Assembly (NCBI RefSeq): GCF_964355755.1
Contig: NC_092670.1
Span: 10,789,201-10,853,200, forward strand
DNA from: Antedon mediterranea
Taxonomy: Eukaryota; Echinodermata; Crinoidea; Comatulida; Antedonidae
DNA: 64,000 nt
Direction of reading: 5' to 3'
The translations under genes were made by a program, and so were the position numbers. The notes under the pieces were generated by a model. It was given only the letters and a program-made list of their open reading frames with translations, did no database searches and was not told the origin of the DNA. This document shows positions 1 through 11,713 of the stretch, piece after piece. The first letter of the stretch is position 1, and each line of letters starts with the position of its first letter.

Positions 1-1060
1 GAATATTTTGGCACATATGGCGTTTCATACCTATAATAATTTAACTATTTTCCCGACTAAAATCGAAACGCTGACTGGTGGACAACATAAAAAAAGACAA
101 ATTAACAACAGACTGGGGAAAGTCTAAAAAAAATTTGTTGTAATTAAAAGATGTTTTATCTGAATTATGTTAAAACAAAATTTTGAGAAAATGACACTTT
201 TGTATTTAATTTCCTATATTTTTATGTGTAGAATAAAATGCTTATCTTATAATTACTATAATATAAAACATTAGTTGATCTTTGTTGATGATTTTCCATG
301 AATAAAGTAAAAATCCCATATTTTGATCTTGTTTGACCTTTTGACAATATAAACTTACCTTAAAACCTAAAACTGAGAATGGCATCCACCCCTATCATTT
401 TTTGTCAACCCACAATGGATACATTCAACATGGTTGCCTGCTATTAACAAAAAATGCCCCCCAAACCTTTTCTAGAGGACTTTTGAGTATTTGGCCTCAT
501 GTTAAACATGAGGATATGTTGTTTTTTAGACGCATTTAATTTTTTATTAATTTTATAAATTGGGCAATATTAGGCTTCACGTATCTTGGTAGGCTCATGA
601 AGTAATTAACACATCAACAGTATTGGGTGCATGTCATATTGTCCCTGTTTAATGTGATGGTCTCTTCATACCTCCACCTCCCGCAGCAATACTTCAAAGC
701 TAACAATAACATTAATGTACAATAAAAACAGTTATAATAATATTGACAACATTGGCAGATTATCCTCCACAGAGACATATTTGGAAAATGGTGTGATGTT
801 TATGAGACAGTAAACGTCATCCATGACGATTATGTATACAAGTGCGATGACGTCTTTCAGAATTCAGAGTTTTACATTTAAAGTTTCTTATTTTTCCATT
901 CACATTTCACTAAATAAATGTGTGAGGTGTAAGATTTTTAAAACGTGATGTATTGAATACAGTATTCTAATTTAAAGTTTTTTGGAGAGTAGTCCTACAA
1001 TGAGTGGACATTTGTATGCACAAAAACATCCCATAAACAATCGGTTCACCTCCACGGCGG
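1..1060. other. No gene seen
   Basis: AT-rich sequence with no open frame of note, no splice-flanked coding block and no recognised repeat family. I see nothing supportable here. Confidence 0.6.
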
Positions 1061-1064
1061 TGCA

Positions 1065-1175
1065 ATAATTCAATTCAATTCAAATAAACATTTATTTCTT
1101 TCATTCATATTTGAGTAAAAAAAAACATTATAATTTCTGATATTTTATAAATAAATTTTTTTTTTTTTTTTATAG
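1065..1175 (-). repeat. Possible 3' tail of a minus-strand LINE
   Basis: Repeats of AATTC are followed by AAATAAACATTTATTT and then poly-T near 1157-1172. Read on the minus strand this resembles the A-rich, simple-repeat 3' end of a non-LTR retrotransposon. No protein-coding body is recognisable behind it, so the identity is weak. Confidence 0.35.
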
Positions 1176-1261
1176 ATACAATACAGTAAATCATAATGTA
1201 TAAAAAGATGATTCAGTTATATACAAAATGAAAGAGGCAAAAAAACCCAAGAAAGTATCGA

Positions 1262-1288
1262 TCAATTGGAAAAAAAAAATCCAATTGA
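1262..1288. repeat. Short perfect hairpin
   Basis: The arms TCAATTGGA and TCCAATTGA flank a run of A. It is a small inverted repeat with no associated gene. Confidence 0.6.
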
Positions 1289-3131
1289 AACTTGTATGTT
1301 GGGAAGCCATGTAAGAAGAGTTTATGAAAGTTGGGACGAGAAAGTTAGTCAGGAACAAATAATATTTTATATGCATTTTCAAATATTGTTTGTTATCCGA
1401 GTAAGATTCTTTAGGAGCGGGATAACATTTTCCAAAACTACAAATTTGTTTTACTCTAAATCTGCTCCGGTGAGTGTGATTTTCAAAATCTTTTGTCCAG
1501 ATATAATATTTAATTTGCATGTCGTATACGTATTCCAATTGAATCGTGTGAATTTTCTGTATGCACGTCCCCCATCAATAAACATATTAATCATTCATTC
1601 ATTAAACCATACTTACAAAATCAATTGCATCACATAAGAAAAAAACAAGTTTATCTCAGGATGTCCATCATTTTGTTATGGAGCCTGGATGATTCAAATG
1701 ATGATAGTAATACTTCTTTCTTGGAGATACAAGAAATATTTATTATATATGGCCTTTGGCCCAAATAATATACAATGTAATACAATATTAAATAAATATC
1801 ATTTGAATGCGTTTAAATGAAAAAAATAAATATTTTCCAAGTTTAACAATAAGATCAGAATTTGTGATAGACATAAGATCAATATATTTTAATTTAGTTG
1901 GGTTGTTTGTATAAAAGGAAAACATATATTTAGTTCTAATATCTTCATAAAATGGACAAACTAAAGTCAAATAATATTCATCTTCAATTGATTGTAAAGC
2001 ACATAATTTACATAATCTTTCATTTCTATTTATACAATTCCATCTTCCTTTTTCAATTTATAATTCTAAAATTCCTAATCTTATCTTAGCAATAATTTGT
2101 CTATGTTTGTAATTTGTTACTTTAGTTAGATATTCTTCAATTCCAAAATTATATTTAATGTGTTTGTAATATTGGAGCTTAGAGTGTAGCCTAGTATCTT
2201 CATAGAATTGTTGTCGTTCAATGTCTGTAAGCCTTTGTTTAATATTTGAAATAAAAGTATATATATTATTAACCTGTTGTGAGTACCATATGTTACCAAA
2301 TCCATTTATGCATAGTATTTGTTTTACGTCATTGGCCCAACATTGATCATTTCTTTGAGCTTTTCTATATTGAAAATCATAACATTGTTTAATAAATTTG
2401 TCATTATCCATTTGGATTACTCTTAGCCAGTAACGAATTATATTAATGATAATTTGAATTTGGATAGTAAATCTTCCACATTCTCCTCTCACTGCAACAC
2501 TTGGTGCAGAATTTTTTTTTTAAACACCATATTTAATGAGGGTTATCCATCCAGCTATTGCTGATCATTAGGGACCCTCAGAGGTTCACACGACAAACAT
2601 ATACACAAGATGCTCTACATAAACAAAGTCTTATTACAAGTCTTTGGGAGTGAATTGTAATTTGGTCCTTAGAAAAAATCCTGACATGTGACGGGACTTG
2701 GAGTGGTAGCCAAGCATCATAACCACCAAGCCACAACTCCACTCCTAGAATGTATTTACAGAATCTTAGATGAACTTTCTCTAATACTGATATATCATTT
2801 AAACCCCATATTTCGCTACCATAAAGTAGGATTGGCATAATCTTAACATCAAATATGGTTCCATATATTAACTTGGAGGTTGCCAAAACGCATATGGGTC
2901 AATCCCTTCAATGTGAACAAAGCCTTATTAGCTTGTTGACAATTGTATTCTTTAGCTATTCCAATTACCATTTGAGTTGAAAACAACTCCTAAATATTTA
3001 AAGGATTTGTCAATGTCAACTGTATTTCCATTGTAATTCCATTGTTCAAATTTGTTAAGACTACCACCATTCTTAAACACTACAATATTACTCTTGTTAA
3101 CATTGACAGTTACATCCCATCTTGTACAATA

Positions 3132-3676
3132 TCCCTTTCACACCAAAAGCAAAACTCCGGAGACACTCCGGAGTTGACGCCCCGCTGCTGTTTGGTGTGA
3201 AAGGTAAAATCAAGCAACTCCGGAGTTTAAAACTGCGGGGTTGAACAGCTGAACATTCTCCGGAGAGCGAACTGCGGGGACACCCCGGTGTTTTGGTGTG
3301 AAAGGTACCAACATCAAACTCCGGAGTGTTTCGGGTCAAAAGGTCATCCTCACACGATCACTCATTGCTTTAGTTTTATTTCAAAATACTTTAAATATTT
3401 TAAAAAAATATATAGCGGGTTTAAAAAAATAATAAGTAGTATCAATAAAACGTTATATTACTTCTAAGACTTTTGAAAGTAATTATTAAATTTATAATAT
3501 TATTAATTAAAATGATTCTAATGATCGTCGCTATGTAAACAAACAAAATAGAGGGCGACATTTACAATGTTATTTTGTAAACCCCGGTGTTGCTAGGTTG
3601 GTGTGAAAGGGGTATCTCCGGGGTTTCTCGACGTTTTGAATGGTCATAAACCCCGGGGTGTTTTGGTGTGAAAGGG
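3132..3676. mobile_element. Compound inverted-repeat element, copy 1
   Basis: A 545-bp non-autonomous element flanked by an exact 8-bp duplication, GTACAATA (3124-3131 and 3677-3684). The ends are TCCCTTTCACACCAAAA and TTTTGGTGTGAAAGGG. The same CCTTTCACACC/GGTGTGAAAGG word recurs internally, and the outer parts are packed with the perfect palindrome CTCCGGAG (at least five copies). There is no coding capacity. The 8-bp duplication fits a hAT-type transposase supplied in trans (inference). It interrupts LINE-A between its YADD block and its thumb. A second copy lies at 7680-8214 in inverse orientation. Confidence 0.85.
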
Positions 3677-3875
3677 GTACAATAGTAGATAACTTGTTTA
3701 AATAATATTGTAGACCATAAACGGTATCACCGAATAATATAAGGTCATCTGCATAGAGTAAATGATTAATTTTTAGATTTCCTATTTGGATTCTATGCCC
3801 GTCGCCTTCCTCATTTAATGTTTCACTCAAATCATTAATAAAAATATTAAATAACAAGGCCATATAGATGGCTGC

Positions 3876-4583
3876 AGTCGCGTGCTTAGTGTTTACCGAC
3901 CGACCGACCAACCTACCATCTGACCGAAATTACTGAACATGTTTTAAAATGTTGAAATGTTTAAAAACAGTAAATATTTTTTTAATTTACACGTGCGTAG
4001 CCTGTCACTTTTGACGTGCTCGTATAACGTAATTTCGAATTGAAAAGTAAGTCAAGAAAACAGAAATCGGGCAAAACGATTGCGCAATAACATTTAACGC
4101 GCAGCGCGCGCGCAAAAATCTGCGCACTCATGGCAATTTTGTAAACGCCTAAAATTGCCTGACACGTACTCTTATTTCATCGAAAATAAATTTTGAAAAT
4201 TGTAAGCGTGCGTACGCATGCGTTACATGCGCTACGCACGTAATTGTATTGCCATATGATGATTTATGCCCTGAAATTTATGAATTGTGATTCATGGTTG
4301 TGAAGATATGATTACAAGCGTGATTTCGTTAAATCGTGCGTAGACCGCGTAATTTTTTTATTGCGCACCGTGAAAACATAACCACATCGATTCCTGGCCA
4401 TAAGGAATATACTGTGAAAAATTGACTTAGCTAGATTAAACTGATATCAAGATAAGGTCAGAAAGCGATAAAACGCATAGTGATACCGGACCGACAGACC
4501 GACAGACCGACAGACCGACAGACCGACAGACCGACCGACCGACCGACCGACATAGTAAACTATAGAGTCGTTTCCACGCGACT
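3876..4583. mobile_element. GACC-repeat TIR element inserted in LINE-A
   Basis: An insertion of about 708 bp that splits the LINE-A RT between QGSPLSS and the following LLFNIFINDL block. Short inverted ends AGTCGCGTG and CACGCGACT are visible, each next to a GACC/GACA tract. The middle, rich in GCGC and ACGCATGCG words, recurs diverged at 53745-54015, so this is a dispersed family. No open frame. The target duplication is unclear. Confidence 0.65.
4487..4553. repeat. (GACC/GACA)n microsatellite
   Basis: Tandem tetranucleotides alternate between GACC and GACA inside the inserted element. A shorter GACC run occurs at the opposite end of the element (about 3897-3912). Confidence 0.9.
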
Positions 4584-5629
4584 AAAAAGGACGAGAGTGG
4601 CGAACCCTGTTGTATACCTATTAAACATTTGAAAGAATTACTAATATTGCCGTCGACCTTAACATGTGCTGATAACTTATTGTACATTGAATTAATAACG
4701 TTTAACATTTTTCCTTTTACTCCTTAATTTTTTAGTTTTATGTGAAGATATTGATGTCCTACGGAGTCAAAGGCTCGTTTAAAATCAATGAAAGCAGCAT
4801 ACTTTCCCACGTTTTTTTCCTAGGTATTTGTTAATTATTGTGTTAAGAATAAATACATTATCCGATGTTCTGAACCCCTTTCTAAAACCGGCTTGTTCCT
4901 GATGTAGAATGTTATTATCTTCTGCCCAAAATTGTAATCTTTTATTAATAAAATAAGAAAATTTTAGCAAAAACAGGAATAAGTGATATTCGTCTATAAT
5001 TATCTGGTTGTTCTTTGTCACCTTTTATAAATATTGGGACAATAAGGCTGGTTGCCCATTGCTGTGGAAACTGTCCTGTATTATAAATTATATTATATAA
5101 TTTTGTTATTAGATTGATTACATTTTGAGATGAGTGTATAAAAAGTTCTGGTAATAATCCATCAATTCCAGGTGATTTACCTGTTTTTTGGATTTAATGG
5201 CATGAATTACCTCATCTACTGTAATGTCATTATTTAGTTCGTTTTCATTTACAGCAGGTTCATTATTAATGACTTCCTACAGTTTGATTATCTCTATTTT
5301 CATTATTATGAAATAAGGATTCGAAGTGAGTGCGCCATGTATTAATACGTATGTTATTTGGAAAATTTTGTTTTGTTTGTTTTAGTTTAATCCAGAATGA
5401 TTTTGAGTTTTTTTCTCCTAATGATCTAATCAATTCTGTACGTGATCTTTTAATATAGCTGTATTTCTTATTTCTTATTAATGTTTTATATTCTTTTTTT
5501 ATTTCCAGGTATGCATTAAGCAATGTTTGTGTACGATCGTGTCGGAATCTATTTAAACTTCTTCGAACTTTGTTTTTAAGTGTAAGACATTGATTGTCAT
5601 ACCTTCATTGTTCTTCGACTTGGTCCATA

Positions 5630-6958
5630 GAATATTAAATGCATTTGAAAAAAGGGAATAGGCACTTACTACCTTTATGGATTTGTCAAAAGCGTTTGAC
5701 ATTATCGATTACAGTATTCTGTTGAGCAAATTGGCGCATTATGGTATAAGAGGCATCGTTTTAATGTGGTTTAGAAACTATTTAAGTGGCCGCAAACAAT
5801 ATGTTTATGCCAATGGTAGATCATCATGTTTAAAAGACACCAATATAGGGGTGCCACAGGGTTCTGTTTTAGGACCACTTTTGTTTTTAATTTACATCAA
5901 TGATATAAGTCGAGCAAGTAGTAAAATAGATATAATTAGTTTTGCTGACGACACAACTTGTATAACAAGGGGAGATGACCCTACAATGTTAAACCATACT
6001 ATGAATATTGAACTAGAAAAAATAAACGTATGGCTTAAAGCAAATAAGCTGTTACTGAATGTCAGCAAAACTAATTACGTTGTTTTTAGAACTAACCAAA
6101 AGTACTTTGACAAAAACCAGTTTAAAATAAAAATGAATAATGTGTTATTACATAGAAAAGGAAATGTGACATTTCTAGGTGTAATTTTAATCGAAAATCT
6201 TAACTGGAAACATCACATACAGCTTATTAGGAAAAAAATGTCTAGGGCAATATACTTTTAAAAGTAAGAGAATTCTTTCCTCATAAAGTCCGTATTAGTC
6301 TTTATAACACCTTAGTATTACCTCACCTTCAGTATGGTAACTTAATATGGGGAAATACATACAAGAGCACGTTAGAAGTAATACTAAAACTCCAAAAGAG
6401 AGCTGTAAAATGCATTACCTTCTCTAAATTCAGACAAACCTCAGAGCCACTGTTTAAGAAACTAAAATATTAAACGTTTATGATATTTACAAAGTAAACG
6501 TCATAGGATTTATGGCAAACGTAAAATTCAATGAATTACCACATCACATTTTAAATATTTTTAATTACTCTGACAGTATTAGGCCTACTCATAACCTCAG
6601 AACAGAAACTGAATTCGAAATTCCCTTCACAAGACTAACTTGCAGTCAACAGTTTATACACATATATGGACCAAAATTGTGGAAAGAATTCACTTGTAAT
6701 GGTGGTAATAAACCGGTTATCTTAAAGAAACAAAATAAATGTATAAAAAAACAGCTCAAAAAATACTTTTTATCACTATATGTTGATTAACAACACCTTT
6801 GTTTATTTAAGTTCTATATACTTGTTCTTATGTAAAGGGGTCCTACAAAAAAACGAAGCTACAGCTTTTTTATGCAGGATCCCTGTTTTCAGTTGTACTG
6901 TAATTATGATGTACTGTAATTGATGACTAAATAAATGTGGAATAAATGAAATGAAATG
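5630..6958 (+). mobile_element. 5'-truncated LINE, plus strand (LINE-B)
   Basis: A non-LTR retrotransposon fragment that abuts LINE-A tail to tail. It starts inside the RT domain and runs to a 3' end with the tandem tail GAAATGAAATGAAA just before 6960. The deduced protein blocks are of the CR1/Jockey-like APE group. The endonuclease and the N-terminal RT are missing. The next element begins within a few bases of the tail. Confidence 0.85.
5677..6790 (+). pseudogene. Reverse transcriptase fragment of LINE-B
   Basis: The fragment 5677-6261 opens with MDLSKAFDIIDYSILL and keeps GVPQGSVLGPLLFLIYINDI and the catalytic FADD. A frameshift at about 6260 moves the thumb block (LYNTLVLPHLQYGNLIWG) to another frame. 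A stop near 6470 and a second shift precede the C-terminal block at 6512-6790, with IYGPKLWKEF. This is a dead copy. The motif order is that of CR1/Jockey-type LINEs. Confidence 0.85.
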
Positions 6959-6960
6959 AA

Positions 6961-7470
6961 AGCGTGGTTCCCACTAGCGACGCAACCGACGCAGCGTAAC
7001 TAATGCCCTTTCAATAATTGTGTTTTCCTCCTAACCAGCTGGTTTATCCTGAAATATTTCAAAGTAAGTTGAAATCGTCTTTGTGCTGATTTCTTAACTT
7101 ACTATTATTAATTTCAATAACCTGGATACTAAACAAGTCTGCAGTCAATACAGAATTTAATCAATGTCACCACTTTAATCAATAAGTTGTTCAATATTCC
7201 AATATTGAATCACCTCGATTCTTTGAATCTTCTTTTTTTCTTTCTATGAAATTTCATATATATGTATATTTCTATTACAGATTGCATATATAATATATAT
7301 GATGAAGATGTTTAATAAAATTAACAAATAAATTATTATTGTCCTATATTTAATTACTACTTTCAATATCTTTTTATGACTGTTTATACAAAACAGCTTA
7401 CGATTCTCAAGCAACAATACTTTCAAGAAAAGAATCATTATTTTCAAAATTGAAGGGAAAATCTTATAAA
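6961..7470 (+). mobile_element. TIR element with exon-like cargo, copy 1 (truncated)
   Basis: It begins with GCGTGGTTCCCACTAGCGAC, which matches in inverse the right end of the element at 8765-9376. Inside is a block with CTAACCAGCTGGTTTATCC followed by a GTAAGT, the same as the exon and donor at 31371-31447. It also shares AATCAATAAGTTGTTCAATA and a later block with the copy at 8765-9376. No right TIR is visible, so it seems truncated near 7470. Confidence 0.5.
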
Positions 7471-7679
7471 ACTAGAAAGCCACTTCGAGAGTGCATACGT
7501 ATCTCCGCCTACTGTAAAATTCTCCTACATAAGATTTCTCCGGGGATATATTTGTGTCTGTCTTAATGCTGTTTGTGATTGAGGCTAATTTCACAAGCAT
7601 GTGTATGCGAGTTTGGTGTAATGGTTATGTAACAAGCCTTTCAATTAACAATAGCTTCAGTTAACATATTCCCCTTTTA

Positions 7680-8214
7680 CACCAAAACTCCGGAGTGATT
7701 TCCGGAAACAACCCGGGGTTTATGACCGTTCAAAACGTCGAGAAACTCCGGATATACCCGTTCACACCAACCTAGCAACACCGGGGTTAATAAAATAAAA
7801 TTGTAAATATCGCCCTCTATTTATTTGTTTATATAGCGACGATCATTAGAATCATTTTAATTGACAATATTTTTAATTTAATAATTATTTTCAAAAGTCT
7901 CAGAAGTCATATAATGTTTTACTGTTACTACTTATTATTTTCTAGACCCGCTATATATTTTTTACAAATATTTAAAGTATTTTGAAATAATACTAATACA
8001 ATGAGTGATCGTGTGAGGATGACCTAAAAACTCTGGAGTTTGATGTTGATACCTTTCACACCAAAACACCGGGGTGTCCCCGCAGTTAGCTCTCCGGAGA
8101 TTGATCAGCTGTTCAAACCCGCAGTTTTAAACTCCGGAGTTGCTTGATTTTACCTTTCACACCGAGGCGTCAACTCCGGAGTCTCTCCGGAGTTTTGCTT
8201 TTGGTGTGAAAGGG
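7680..8214. mobile_element. Compound inverted-repeat element, copy 2
   Basis: A homologue of 3132-3676 in the opposite orientation, about 535 bp. It has the same TTTCACACC ends, the internal repeats of that word and five or so CTCCGGAG palindromes. The middle shares TATAGCGACGATCATTAGAA (in inverse) with copy 1. An exact target duplication is not evident here (flanks TAACATAT and ATATAACA). Confidence 0.8.
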
Positions 8215-8764
8215 ATATAACAATAGAGCAGCAACGCGAAAATCACACGAGTGAATTTGAAAAGAAATAGGTTTTTTAAACTAATCGCATCAAAAAAGGT
8301 GCACATTAAATCAAAAGATTATAAATCACAAATTATAATTCTTGCCTCTTGTACAAAAATGAAGTAGTTCTCACGAAAATGCAATTTCAGTTTACTTGTT
8401 ACTTTAAGACTGCTCGCCGGCTTTTGAAAATTCTGTCCTATCTTTTAACACTAGCAGTGTTTGAAAAGTCTGAAAAGTATATTAAAAAGTGGTCCAGAAT
8501 TGGGACCATGGTCCCAAATGATCACAAAATGTAATGGAATGGTCCTTGACCACATATCTATCTGTATATTTATTTTGGTAAATATCTGGTAATTACTTTT
8601 TGAGTAATCCTGCTAACAAACAAACACACGCGACGGATTACATATACCTCCTTGGCGGAGGTAAACTAGATTTGAGCTTGTCACTTAGTTAAGTTAAAAC
8701 AACAGCAACAACAACAATCATGTTAACGTGTGTGCACGTTTGTGTTTGTGTGAATAACCTAAGC

Positions 8765-9376
8765 GACAGGTTCAACTCAAGTTAGCGTTAAGTAATGGAA
8801 TGCAACGCAAGAACGTAAGCGCAATACAAGCAGTTGACCAATTAACAAGAGATAGTTCGAATAATCCATTGCTTGCGTTGCATTATACATTTGCGTAGTT
8901 TGTATTTATCTCCATTTGACAATAATATTTCACCACTGCAATCAATAAGTTGTTCAATATTCAATATTCGACTCTTTAAAATCTCTTTTAGATCATAAGA
9001 CATGAGATAACTTAATAACATAATGTGATTTCCAAGAAGTTTCATATGTATATTTCTAATACAGACTGCATATTTATAATATATATGATGAAGATGTGTA
9101 ACAAATACATTACTCTTTCAATCTCTTTTGATGATTGTTTACAGAACAAAAACAGCTACAACGATTTTCAAGCAACAATATTTAAAATGTCTTTCAAGTC
9201 AAGAATCATAATGGTATCACACTTTTCAAGATTGGAGGGTAAATCATTAGGGCGCAAATCCTATTAGGACGTTAGCGCAACGGATTATTCGAACTGTCGC
9301 TTGTCATTGGTCAACTCACGTTGTGTTTGCGCTTACGTCATTGCGTTGCGTCTTAGTTGGAACCATGCTTTAGGCT
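8765..9376. mobile_element. TIR element with exon-like cargo, copy 2
   Basis: Imperfect inverted ends of roughly 100 bp. The left arm contains GCAACGCAAGAACGTAAGCG and AGTTCGAATAATCCATTGC. The right arm, inverted, contains the matching GCAACGCAATGACGTAAGCG and AGTTCGAATAATCCGTTGC. The interior (about 8930-9245) is homologous to 7165-7455 and partly to 31885-32120. That includes the tail of the exon-like segment, with an internal deletion of about 90 bp relative to the 31.9-kb copy. No transposase is encoded. Confidence 0.65.
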
Positions 9377-9399
9377 CAATGCTGACTAGATTTGAACTT

Positions 9400-10120
9400 C
9401 CGCGCAAACATAACGTGCACGTTAAAAATATGAACGCAGAGAAAATTGATTATACCATCCCTTGACCATTAATAAATATATTAAACGTGTTGAATTGTGT
9501 CTAGTCTGTGTCATATAGTATAAACAATACTACTACATTGTAGCATAGGTGAAATTAGGAACGCAGTTAAATTCAAATTTTTTTAATGATGTCATCAAAA
9601 TTAAACATGAATATAACAATTTTGGAAGATAATTATCTGGAGATCGAAGAAATTCGGGAACATAGAAGCGAGATGTGCGCTCTTTAGAATGTGATGAATT
9701 ATAACGATAAAGATGAAAATCCCTCTTTTTAAATTCAGCTCAACCATATATGATGACGTCATACCGATAGGCAGCAAAATCATTTTATACATGAATTCGT
9801 ATCTATTTCAATAGCATCTCTATTAATGATTTCCAAAATAATGTTGCATTTGTTGATTGTGCAAGGTAAAATTACAATGTCATGTATTCAAATAGTATCC
9901 TAATAATGCAAGAAGTTTCGTTAGGTAAAAACAAACAGTACATTTTAGATTTAAAAGATGGCGGATTTTGTTGTGAATAAAATGAAGATGTTTTTGTTTT
10001 GAACAATTTTATTTCATTCTAATAAACATTTATTTCCTTCCTTTTTTCTTTTTTTTAGAATCATGACGATATCATGTAAAAAAAGTTGAATGGATTATTG
10101 ATTATGGATTGACGTGCGGC
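9400..10120. other. No gene seen
   Basis: AT-rich intergenic sequence without a coding block. TTTTATTTCATTCTAATAAAC near 10005 resembles a LINE tail on the minus strand, but nothing else supports it. Confidence 0.5.
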
Positions 10121-10129
10121 CGTCATACG

Positions 10130-10640
10130 AACATAGGTTGCGGGTAAAATTACCCACAAAACTGGCGATTTCAAATGTACGTACCACCTATAATACATTG
10201 TCGTTTACAGAAACGAATAAATGATGATTTATGTAGTCAACTAAAATTAATACCATGGGAATTACTCCCGAAATAGAAACCTGTCACAAAATGAGTCCAA
10301 ATGTTTGATTTGGACTCATTTAAACAAACCCAATTTGTGTTTTGTATGTAACATTATGGTTGAACGATGGGTACAAAGAGGAACATTTTTAAAATAAATT
10401 CTTTACACTCAGTAACGAAATATTTGTTCATGTTTTATAGGCCTATAAAAATTATATCATTAAATACAGTAGAACATTTGCGATTTAATACTTGAAGGAT
10501 GGGTACAAAGAGAAACAATTTTTACATATACTCTTTATTCACTCAGTAACGAAACATTATGTTCATGTTTTATAGGCATATAAATATTACACCACTAAAT
10601 ACAGTAGAACATTTGTGAATTAATACTTTGTTAAAATCAG
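10130..10640 (-). mobile_element. Helitron-like family remnant
   Basis: It shares long blocks, in inverse, with the element at 20493-21880: the ACTGGCGATTTCAAATGTAC word, the imperfect hairpin around TCCAAATG, and GGGTACAAAGAGGAAC. The last block is itself duplicated with a period of about 133 bp (10366 and 10499). The GCGAGCG hairpin terminus is missing. Confidence 0.65.
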
Positions 10641-10704
10641 GGTTAAAACCCCACCATTCCTTTTACCGCAACTCCCCCCTCCCCCTTCTGACTTTGGGAA
10701 TTTT

Positions 10705-10965
10705 TTTAATGTAGTTTAAAACCTTCACAGACAATTGCAGTCATTTTGATAGCCATGTATGGTTACGTGCAGAAACAGAAATTTGTATAACGAACAGAAA
10801 AATACAAAAAGTGGAAAAAAGGTTGGGAATTTTGACCCATAACTTGTATTCAAGATGGCGGATGATGTTCAATACAGTTTAGAACCTTCCTGTACCATTA
10901 TGGTAATTTTGATACCCCATATGTGTACAGTAACAACAATGTGTATAACTAACATACAAACATCA
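10705..10965. repeat. Diverged two-unit direct repeat, period about 160 bp
   Basis: AGTTTAAAACCTTC near 10714 recurs as AGTTTAGAACCTTC near 10876. Each is followed by similar text (TTTTGATA, ACAGAAA or ACAACAA, TTGTATAAC or TGTGTATAAC). Origin unknown. Confidence 0.5.
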
Positions 10966-11635
10966 AAGTACAAGCAGATTCATAAGTTAAATTCATACAA
11001 AAAGAATTGATCAAATTTTTGTTTTTTCTGAAAGTGATTTTTGACGCTAATACATTCAAAGTTGAATTTTGTAGTTGTTTATTTGCTTTTTAATATTTAT
11101 ATACTTTTACCTTTACCTTGGAAAATACATTAGCATTCATCTTGTGTTTCCTTATGTCACTAATTTCTTAGATCAAAACCAATATAATAAGATATATAAT
11201 ATGTAGGCCTACATTTATTGTAAGTTTTTATTTAATTTTTAATCATTTCAAAACAAGATTCAATTTAAAAACTATTGCAAATATCCATTGAAAATACTCC
11301 TAAAATTAGATTAAGATTTATGATTAGATATCAATTTGATTTTATTAATTAAAAACAACAATAATAATAATGTTACTATTATGCATTTATTAGCATAGTT
11401 TTAAAATATTAATTAAATTCTTAATAAAATTAATAATTTTTTTACATTATATTATTTGGTATAATATTTAAAAATGATTAATAACAACAAATTCATTGTT
11501 ACTATATTATATACTTTAAAATTCAAAATAAAAAATTCCATATAATAAATTTTAAACAAATCACAGTTGATATGACATTGACAATATATTGGTTATTAAT
11601 GTTATAACATTTGGATTATTATAATAAAATAATTA

Positions 11636-11641
11636 TTTAAT
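11636..11641 (-). promoter_or_regulatory. Candidate poly(A) signal ATTAAA of gene A
   Basis: On the minus strand ATTAAA lies downstream of the gene A stop codons and is conserved at the matching place behind gene B (about 33404-33409). In DNA this AT-rich, the hexamer alone is weak evidence. Confidence 0.25.
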
Positions 11642-11713
11642 GATAAGGCAAAATGATATTTAAAAGAAACAAAGAAGAATCTAAATTATTCAATAATTAC
11701 AGATTCTGATTTG

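Larger units (their letters stand above)
1788..5523 (-). pseudogene. Reverse transcriptase of LINE-A (broken)
   Basis: Remnant of ORF2 of LINE-A. It would have copied the element's own RNA at the chromosomal target. Coding pieces lie at 5266-5523 (pre-RT), 4785-5021 (RT palm, with AGFRKG), 4600-4708 (the QGSPLSS turn), 3690-3870 (LLYADDLILFGD), 2578-3120 (KSNIVVF and LYGSEIWG) and 1788-2492 (C-terminus). The catalytic YADD survives, but stops, frameshifts and inserts at 3132-3676 and 3876-4583 separate the pieces. Removing the inserts restores the expected order of motifs, which shows that the LINE is older than both. It is not functional. Confidence 0.85.
1735..5630 (-). mobile_element. 5'-truncated LINE, heavily decayed (LINE-A)
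   Basis: A non-LTR retrotransposon on the minus strand, read from about 5630 down to a 3' end near 1735. Recognisable blocks in order are a pre-RT region (5266-5600), an RT palm start with EQAGFRKG (about 4870-4910), a turn with GIQQGSPLSS (about 4620-4650), the catalytic YADD (about 3740), then KSNIVVFKNGG, PILLYGSEIWG and a C-terminal zinc-type segment with NERLCKLC and LVCPFYED. No endonuclease domain is present. The reading frame is broken many times, and two other elements are inserted in the RT domain. The 3' end carries GGCCAAAGGCC and AATAAATATTTC. Confidence 0.85.

Noticed and set aside
1191-1637. Overlapping open frames of 115 and 123 codons on opposite strands
   Set aside because: Neither shows a domain, signal peptide or splice context. 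The composition follows the AT-rich repeat background.
3097-3339. 80-codon minus-strand frame rich in Ser, Pro and Arg
   Set aside because: It lies across the end of the compound inverted-repeat element and is generated by its CTCCGGAG palindromes.
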